The notes under the pieces were generated by a model, which was given only the letters and a program-made list of their open reading frames with translations, made no database searches and had not been told where the DNA came from. This document shows, piece after piece, positions 57,430-64,000 of a stretch of 64,000 nt of DNA. The position numbers and the translations under genes were made by a program. The DNA comes from Hygrocybe punicea (lineage: Eukaryota; Basidiomycota; Agaricomycetes; Agaricales; Hygrophoraceae). Each line of letters begins with the position of its first letter. The stretch's first letter is position 1. The DNA lies in the NCBI GenBank assembly GCA_963556145.1, contig OY744465.1:4464001-4528000 (forward strand). Direction: 5' to 3'.

Positions 57430-57837
57430 GCACTTAACCAGGGGACGAATGACTTGGTTACGTGGTCTAATGTATGTCCGCCACTTTCAACTACATCCAA
57501 TGTCGACATTTGAACAATCTGATGTTTTTTTTATTTTACAGGATATATTCTCATACAACGTCGAGCAATCGTGAGGCGATATGCATAACATGATCGTCAT
57601 CCTCATGAATTACTACGGCCACAACCTGCAGAGCACAATTGACTTTGTTGGCAAGCTGTGCCGGCAGACGATCGACCAATTCATCAAATTTTGCCCTCTT
57701 GGGGACCCGAGATCGACGACATGGTCGATGGCTACGTGCAGGGTCTGCAGGACTGGATAACGGGGTCGCTGCATTGGAGTTTCATGAGGTGTTTCATGAC
57801 CAAGAGATATTTCCAAGACAACGGCGCTCCCCCATAG
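57430..57837 (+). pseudogene. Terpene synthase 3' fragment (broken)
   Basis: Reading NDLVTWSN, an intron (57472-57541, GTATGT to TTACAG) and then DIFSYNVEQS gives the NSE metal-binding triad (N-D-x-x-S-x-x-x-E) of class I terpene synthases. The next codon is TGA (57572-57574) where CGA is expected. The frame continues GDMHNMIVILMNYYGHNLQS. Near 57707-57710 one base is missing, shifting the frame. The shifted frame then reads [20 protein letters not shown] and ends at TAG 57835-57837. The 5' two-thirds of the gene, including the aspartate-rich motif, is absent. Class I enzymes of this kind make sesquiterpenes in mushrooms. Confidence 0.75.
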
Positions 57838-60800
57838 TCACGGACCTGACCGACCGACTGCTCAAACAGCAGTCGGATGAAGAGAAGCCGCTGGGCAGCT
57901 CCCATTGCATTTCTCCAAGCGGATCCACCGTTAGTCTGGGCTTCACCGGGCTGAGGCCGCTTTGACTTGTGCGGCCACAATACAGGCGATGGGGTGGGAC
58001 TGATGACTGTGCTAGCATAGGTGGGCAGGAGTGGATCTTCGTTTGTAGGTTTAGCCTAGTAGATCAATCCAATTATTTTTTCTTTTCTTTTATATTTTCT
58101 TTTATATGACAATGAAAGAATAATATAAAATATAAAATGGGTGCTCTGGCTGCATTCTGGATGTGGTTATGTAGTACTATACAGATAGTTGACAGGTCTA
58201 TACCGGTCTATACAGGTGAGACAGCCGACTGCATAGACTTGCATAGATGTTGCGTGGCACTATATATATTTAGACATACAAAGAAGTAGTCTATGACGCT
58301 ATGACTCTATAGACGTCTGCACAGCACGTGGCAGACCTGTATCGTTGACGGCTGTTTTGCTGATGTGATGCACGGCAGTGATGGAGGAAACACTGGGTTT
58401 TGAGGGACAGTAAGTGTGCAACCGTGTGATTAGCCAAATGTAAACTAGTTTAAAAAACAACTAATAGACGAAAGTCTTTCTCTCACACTTGACATCACAC
58501 ATCCTATTGGATTGTCTCACTGTATCCCTCACACCAGGCTTATCCCTACCTATGGTAGGCATACTTTCACCATACCCCTCTCTCAGGTGAGGTAAATAGT
58601 GCAGAGAAACAGGAGCTGTTTCACCCTCCTCTTTACTCACCACATTGCCTCACCCACTCATTGCTCATCACATTGCCTCACCCAGAGTAGGACACTATTT
58701 TATTCTTGCAATCATTATTGAATAAATTCCATCAAATCTCATCTTTGTTTTAATGACATCGGGTGGCAATGTGGATATGGGATCATCACAAAGAGGGCCC
58801 CTCTCAGGGCCTCACATGAAAGCATCCAATTTGACATTTCAGGTCATCAACACTTCGGACACATACAGACAAACTATTTCTGCTGCAATGAATGAATTTG
58901 TTGCCACCATGAGCAAAGACCTCTCTGCTTGATTGGATATTACAAGACAATGTGAAATCATCCTTGCAGCTTTTCATAGGGGATCACACACCAAATGTAC
59001 AGCCTTCCTTGCTATGGCAGATACAATCCCTGGCTCCAGAGATCCTGACAATCCAGGCAGCATTGCATTGTCATCCTACCTTGACATACTTGAGAAACTC
59101 AATGGACCTTCTCTTGATAGACCGAATCTTGCGTGAGACCCCAATAATGCCTTATGATGATCAGCTTCCCCGGGATGTGCACCTTGAACTTGCACACCCA
59201 GGACTGTTCTGTCTTGAGAATCCTCAGTCGAAGTCAACAACTCACCTAAGGTGAAGGTTTTTGAGGTCTGCAAGATGGGTAATTATGTCACAGGAAACCT
59301 GTCTTGTAGACTAGCCTCGCACAGTCAATCTAAAAATAGAATTGCCTTCCCCTCTTGCATCCCTCTGGTGAACCTCATGCGGGGTTTTTTTCCCTGTGGT
59401 TTTTGCTAATTCTTTCACTACCTCTGCCACCACATTGCCACCACATTGCCAGCAACAATGACAACAATAGAGCTAGGGTGCACCCACCTACTAGCCCCCA
59501 GTCACTTACCTCCCCTCTGCTAATTTTCTGTGATGCAGTATAACCGAGAGGGCCCAACAATGACAACGTGGCATAGATGCAAGCAATGATGATGACGACA
59601 ACGAGGACAGGAGAGCATGAGCAACAAGGAGGGCAATGTCTCCCTGCCCTCCCTACTGCTCCCCCTCCCTACCTCCCAAGCCAACCCCTCCTTGCAAATA
59701 CATATGACCATGTCAATTGATGTGTGCATGGCATTCGTGAGGTGTTTTCCTCCCTGCCTTCACTTGCTGCCACCTCACGAATATATACATCCACATCAAT
59801 TGACATGTGCACTGCATTTGCGAGGTGTTCAGGATGACGAGGATGGGGACAGGAGGCATGAGCAACAGGGAGGGCAACGACGAGAAGTCTCCCTGCCTTC
59901 CCTGCTGCCACCCAAGCCAACCCCACCTCACGAATATGTATGTCCACGTCAATTGATGCGTGCATGGCGTTTGCAAGGTGTTTTCAGGGTACTCACCTGT
60001 CAACGGCTACATCACAGGGGGAGTACATCACAGGGGGAGGACACCTGCATTTGAGCTTGCTGTTGCTGATGGTGAGCTCCACTTTCTCACTCTTCTTTAC
60101 ATGTACATAGGCTAATTTACACCCCAAAAAAAGAGAGGGAAAAAGAGGTCCTTCTGAATTGAGGAATCAGTGGGGGTCGCATGTACATGTCTGTCCTGAA
60201 CACCTCACAAATGCCATGCACGCATAAATTGACATGAACATACATATACGCAAGGTGGGGTTGGCTCAGGTGGCAGCAGGGAAGGCAGGGAGACTTCTCG
60301 TCGTTGCCCTCCCTGTTGCTCATGCCTCCTGTCCCCATCCTCGTCATTGTTGTTGCTTGCATCTATGCCATGTCATCATCGTTGCACCCTCTTGTCATCC
60401 AAGGTTATAGTGGCAGTCACAGAAAATTATTGGTGAGGGACTGGGGACTTACCTGGGCCAGTATGTGGGCACATCACCTCCTGGCCTTGCCCTCTCTCAT
60501 TGTATTCAATGCTGTGGGTGACAGTGATGTGCAAGTTGGCAGTGGCTGCTGGTGAAGGACGATGGTGGTGAATGAAGTCAAAAGAGGCAATCAGTCACGA
60601 TGTATATATTACTACTAGTAGTCCAACACTTTGCCCTTGACCATGGGTTTCTCTACACAACTAGCTATAATTTCATCACCAACCTGAAGGGACATATCTC
60701 AGTTATGTCCTTGTATTTTTTCAGTATTTTATTTGCTCTTGTTCACTGCATGATATAAGATATACATTCAGTAGTAGATTTATTCATGCTCTGATTGGCT

Positions 60801-60949
60801 GCTAGGAAATTATGTAACTGCAAACCTCCTGCAAACCTCCCATGAACCTCCCATGAACCTCCTACTCCTAACCCATGAACCTCCTGACCCACCACAAACT
60901 GCCCCCCCTTGCCTTGAGCTTACCCTTCATTACATCCCATTGAACTTCT
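57838..60949. other. Decayed repeat region
   Basis: No intact gene. Right of 58370 the DNA is CpG-poor. A block around 58870-59260 has overlapping frames that look like an eroded coding sequence but match no family. From 59500 to 60350 there are direct and inverted copies of a 60-base word. Near 60825-60890 a short ACCTCC-type tandem run occurs. Confidence 0.4.
59690..60250. repeat. Four copies of a CAATTGA-centred 60-base word
   Basis: Copies at about 59695-59755, 59770-59830 and 59925-59985 are direct; one at about 60190-60255 is inverted. Each contains an ACGTCAATTGACGTG-like palindrome followed by GCATTTGCGAGGTGTT. Confidence 0.6.
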
Positions 60950-61170
60950 TAGTGTTGCCATGGCTCGGCTAAAACTGGCTAGCCATTTTTTAGCTGTTGT
61001 GAATTAAAAATCCAGTAAAAGGGCAGAAACTCTGAAAATATTTGAGCATGTGCACCAATGTGATTTACATCCATGACAATTTATCTGTGATTTTATTGAT
61101 TTTACTGGATTTTTAATTCACAATGACTAAAAAATGGCTAGCTGGTTTTAGCCAAGCTGTGGCAACACCA
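60950..61170. mobile_element. Fold-back MITE, TAGTG family
   Basis: 221 bp with arms of about 75 bases starting TAGTGTTGCCATGGCT. The flanking duplication is GAACTTCT / GAACTTCC (60942-60949, 61171-61178), 7 of 8 matching. Confidence 0.75.
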
Positions 61171-61282
61171 GAACTTCCCCCCTCAAGCTGTGATGTCCTA
61201 TAGGCAGATCTTGTACAGAATGAACTAGAGTGGTGGATACAGACAAAGCCAGCAGAATGGTTTGAACCCTATTGACTAACCA

Positions 61283-61335
61283 TCCTGAGAGCCTCATATG
61301 CATCCCAAGAGCCTCATATGCATCCCAAGAGCCTC
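61283..61335. repeat. Short tandem repeat, 23-base unit
   Basis: AGAGCCTCATATGCATCCCA is repeated about two and a half times. Confidence 0.7.
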
Positions 61336-61455
61336 TTATGGGTTTTTTGGTAATTTGATTGTGTCCCCCCTGGTGACTGCTTGTATATAATTGTCACAGT
61401 ACTGTGGTAATCTTGATTTAACATTTTCTACAGCACAAAAATACTAGATAAAAAA

Positions 61456-61615
61456 ACATGAGAACCTTGACAAAAACACATTTCAGAAAAAAAACATATC
61501 AGAACTTGACAAAAAAAAAATCAGAACTTGACAAAAAAACATATTAGAACTTGACAAAAAACATATCAGAACTTGACGAAAAAACATCTCAAGAACTTGA
61601 CAAGAACATCTCAGT
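61456..61615. repeat. Tandem repeat, unit about 20-26 bases
   Basis: Six or seven degenerate copies of AGAACTTGACAAAAAACAT with varying A-run lengths, typical of a minisatellite. Confidence 0.75.
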
Positions 61616-61757
61616 CAGAAGGTCTTACAACCCTCCTGAAGGTGGGTAGTCTGCAAGACTACTTTCCCATTACATAAATACCTGGTCTTGTTGACCTGAG
61701 AAGTGCTGCCAAGGGTGCAACAACTAACCCAAGTGACGAAAGGTTGAAGACTCAGCC

Positions 61758-62112
61758 TAGTGTTGCCACAACTATAGCTGATGTTTTTTGAAAAATGGCT
61801 ATATCATTGCCAATAAAATAGTGGAACTTATGAGAATATTTGGGTGCATAGATCACACGAAAAGCCAGATGGTCCTCTGCCAACATTAGTTGATGCAATG
61901 AGTCCCTGGTCTCTTATTGGACTGACATCAAGTACAATTCAAAGTCAGTCCAATAAGAGACCAGGGACTCATTGCATCAACTAATGTTGGCAGAGGACCC
62001 TCTGGCTTTTCATGTGATCTATGCACCCAAATATTCTCATAAGTTCCACTATTTTATTGGCAATGATATAGCCATTTTTCAAAAAACATTGGCTATAGTT
62101 GTGGCAACACTA
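61758..62112. mobile_element. Long hairpin MITE, TAGTG family
   Basis: 355 bp that is almost a perfect palindrome. The ends are TAGTGTTGCCACAACTATAGC and its complement; the arms contain TGATGTTTTTTGAAAAATGG. The left flank has ACTCAGCC and the right flank has TCTCAGCC five bases beyond the end, so the duplication is partly eroded. Confidence 0.75.
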
Positions 62113-62189
62113 AAAGTCTCAGCCCTTCCTTGGACTGCATCCAGCATCATCTGTGATGCCATGCTCAGTCCAGAACTTGCAAAGACACA

Positions 62190-62561
62190 GTGATTCTTAC
62201 TCAAATTTGTGAAGGACTTCAAATATTTCCTCAGTTCTTTGCTCAATTCCACCAGCCACATCTCATTCCCCATTTCCAAGTGGATGGCCCTCATCAAGGG
62301 CCAAGCGGTCAACCTCAACAAAGTTATCACCCACCATCACTCTGTATCCCATGCAATCCACTCAAAAGCTCAGAGATGGCATTGAACTTCATTTTGGATC
62401 ATCTGATCCCATCAAATCTGTCAAAACCATTGGAGATTGGGTTATTGCCTGGGGAAAAGCCTCCAATGCCACACTGTTTTTCCCCATCATGATCAAGAAC
62501 TCAGACTTTACCAGCAATACATCCTGGAGCTCTTCAACAGCACCCACATCTCTGTGCACAA
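62190..62561 (+). pseudogene. Eroded reading frame of an unknown repeat protein
   Basis: Two overlapping frames read protein-like segments: LRDGIELHFGSSDPIKSVKT, DWVIAWGKASNATLFF, then in another frame QELRLYQQYILELFNSTHI. At least one frameshift and stops separate them. The pieces resemble proteins found in many copies in agaricomycete genomes, but no function is known to me. The decayed LTR at 62562 truncates it. Confidence 0.4.
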
Positions 62562-63180
62562 TGTGTTGGCAAGCATTGGTGTAGATCCAGAAGAGGAATC
62601 TACAGTGAGGGTTGATCAGCTAGAAAGTGATCATAGGAGTACTAGGTTTTCTATGGAATTGTCTTAATCAATCCTACCCAGATCCGGGGGTTCCAGAACA
62701 GAGGAGAAGTGTAAGGAAAAGGATGAAGAGGAATATAGAGGATATGAAGAGGAAACTAAACTATAGGACTGAGGTGTGGTAATAATCTGTATTTTGTAGT
62801 GTAAAATACATCTTTTATACTACTACAAAGAGTGCTGTATACTATGAGGGAAGGCTGTAGGGGTTGAGTGGAGAGGGGATAGGGGGGAGTGCTGTGTACC
62901 ATGAGACAGGAAATGAAGAAACATGACTGATTCCAGGTCATTAGGAACATTGCATGGTTGATAGGAAGGATTCCAGCATCAGATCCAGAGCAGAATTGAT
63001 GAAATAAACCGGAACCAAGTGGAATCAATAATATCTGAGTGGAAATGGATGGAAACAGAGTGGGATATGAAGTAGATATGGATCCAGAGGGTCCAGAGCT
63101 TCTACATCTGGTCAGGACTCAGATTGAGACCATCCCTGGTCGATCCAACCGAGATAATGCAGATACCGGGGGTCCCAGGT
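62562..63180 (-). mobile_element. Decayed gypsy-type LTR with 75 bases of interior
   Basis: Alignable over its length to the LTR at 4756-5341: TGATCAGCTAGAAAGTGATCA, the ACATCTTTTATACTACTAC core and the end CAGAGCTTCTACA at 63106. It continues into interior sequence (GGTCAGGACTCAGATTGAGACC). Compared with copy A it has lost most CpG sites to TpG or CpA and has several small deletions. The other end of the element is missing. Confidence 0.75.
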
Positions 63181-63193
63181 TGGCAAGGCATTT

Positions 63194-64000
63194 TTGACTC
63201 CGCCTTGTATACTCATTCACGTCAACAGGGAGCTTATCACCCGGCTTCTAAACAGTGTCGAGCGTGATGAAGTTGAGAAACGGCGCAGCTGGGGGTTCAA
63301 GAGGAGGTGTTTTTGGGCCGCAGGAGTAAATGACGTATGGCCCCAGGATCAACATGACAAATGGGGCCGCTTTGGCCTCTGGCTGCATGCCGGTATCAAA
63401 GCATTTTCCGGCGAGATCAACTGGTTACAAATCTGGTGGACGAACAGAAACCCGAAGCTTATTGTCCGGTATTACCTTGAAGCTTGTCGAAAAATTGGTG
63501 GTGCGTCTTGTTTTGTGTATCTTTTACTTGATTCTAATGCTATTTTTTATTACAGGTGTTCCAATCATTACTCAAAGTGATCCTGGTTCTGAAAACAATG
63601 GTGTTGCTAATGTCCAAATGTCAATCCGGCATCGCCTGGATCCAGCTCTTGCAGACACCTTGCAGCATCGTTTTGCAACAAATCATAACAACATTTTGTC
63701 TGAGATCAAATGGTCAATTTTCCGTCGCGATTTTGCTCCTGGGTTTGAGGATGTTCTTGAACTTGGGGTCCAGAATGGCTGGTATGATGTGAATGATGTA
63801 CTAGAAAAGTAAGCTTTTCCATATTTTCTAAAGCCTCAACTCAGTTCTTCCCAGTTTTGTATTCCGATGGCTTGCAATCCCATGGCTGCAGGCGGAACTC
63901 GATGAGTGGATGCGTTTCAAAAATAGGATGGCTCCTCGTGCAGTCAAGAACAAGATCCTTCCACATGGTATCCCTTCTCTGATCTGGGCCAACCCTAGTC
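63194..64000 (+). CDS. Integrase-core (DDE) protein, partial
   Basis: Exons 63194(or 63226)-63500, 63556-63808 and 63855 to the window edge join in frame across two GT-AG introns. The product reads RRCFWAAGVNDVWPQDQHDKW, then IGGVPIITQSDPGSENNG, SEIKWSIFRRDFAPGFEDVL, and FVFRWLAIPWLQAELDEW. Asp in WPQDQHD, Asp in QSDPGSE and Glu in SEIKW fit a D-D-E retroviral-type integrase core as found in a large agaricomycete family. The frame is intact where visible. The N-terminal zinc-binding and helix-turn-helix part is missing upstream, where the LTR fragment ends, or lies in an unseen exon. The 3' part is cut off by the window. Confidence 0.65.

Noticed and set aside
61758..62124. Perfect 8-bp duplication around the hairpin MITE
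   Set aside because: The right-hand copy (TCTCAGCC) is five bases away from the end and differs in the first base, so it was only noted as eroded.
1..64000. tRNA, rRNA and CRISPR arrays
   Set aside because: No cloverleaf-type box pairs, rRNA segments or regularly spaced repeats were seen; CRISPR is not expected in a fungus.

Overview
The window is nuclear DNA of a filamentous basidiomycete, most likely a mushroom-forming agaricomycete. The genes carry many short GT-AG introns (about 45-75 bases) and micro-exons. The conserved genes are typical fungal housekeeping genes: PPWD1, UFD2, RSP5, EAF7, bL35m, an AN1 zinc-finger protein and a RasGEF. The mobile elements are of kinds common in agaricomycetes: Ty3/gypsy, Copia, PIF/Harbinger, hAT-like TIR elements, DUF6818 and integrase-core genes.

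Layout. (1) 1-2176: CpG-poor DNA without a supported gene. (2) 2180-12986: one PIF/Harbinger DNA transposon bounded by 18-bp inverted repeats and AAT duplications. It carries a Myb-like DUF6818 gene and a DDE transposase gene. The transposase is split twice, by a 5-kb LTR element and by a 2.1-kb hAT-like element. (3) 13055-20347: gene island with a small membrane protein, a 7TM protein, two unrecognised proteins and the WD40-cyclophilin PPWD1. (4) 20448-36601: a nest of at least four levels. A hAT-like element (duplication AATTATGC) contains a large fold-back element (duplication GCGGCACT). The fold-back contains a Copia element, a rearranged LTR element sitting at its exact centre, and another hAT-like element. 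The LTR element in turn contains a further LTR-type insertion. (5) 38758-54448: second gene island with an AN1 zinc-finger protein, a histidine phosphatase, bL35m, UFD2, EAF7, RSP5 and a RasGEF. Three of these belong to ubiquitin/Cdc48 protein quality control. (6) 54449-63180: repeat-rich, largely CpG-depleted DNA with hAT-like elements, fold-back MITEs, a broken terpene synthase and a decayed LTR fragment. (7) 63194 to the right edge: part of an integrase-core gene.

Two themes tie the window together. First, most insertions can be ordered in time from their target-site duplications. Second, lesions in several unrelated genes are the same change, CGA to TGA, and old DNA is CpG-poor while young elements are CpG-rich. 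Both fit cytosine methylation followed by deamination. The most unusual items are the LTR element that encodes only a Gag-like protein plus an opposing intron-containing zinc-cluster gene, the retroelement insertion at the centre of a 1-kb palindrome, and the evidence that DUF6818 is the Myb-like partner gene of a fungal Harbinger transposon. All gene models come from reading the sequence; splice sites were chosen by eye and no search was run.
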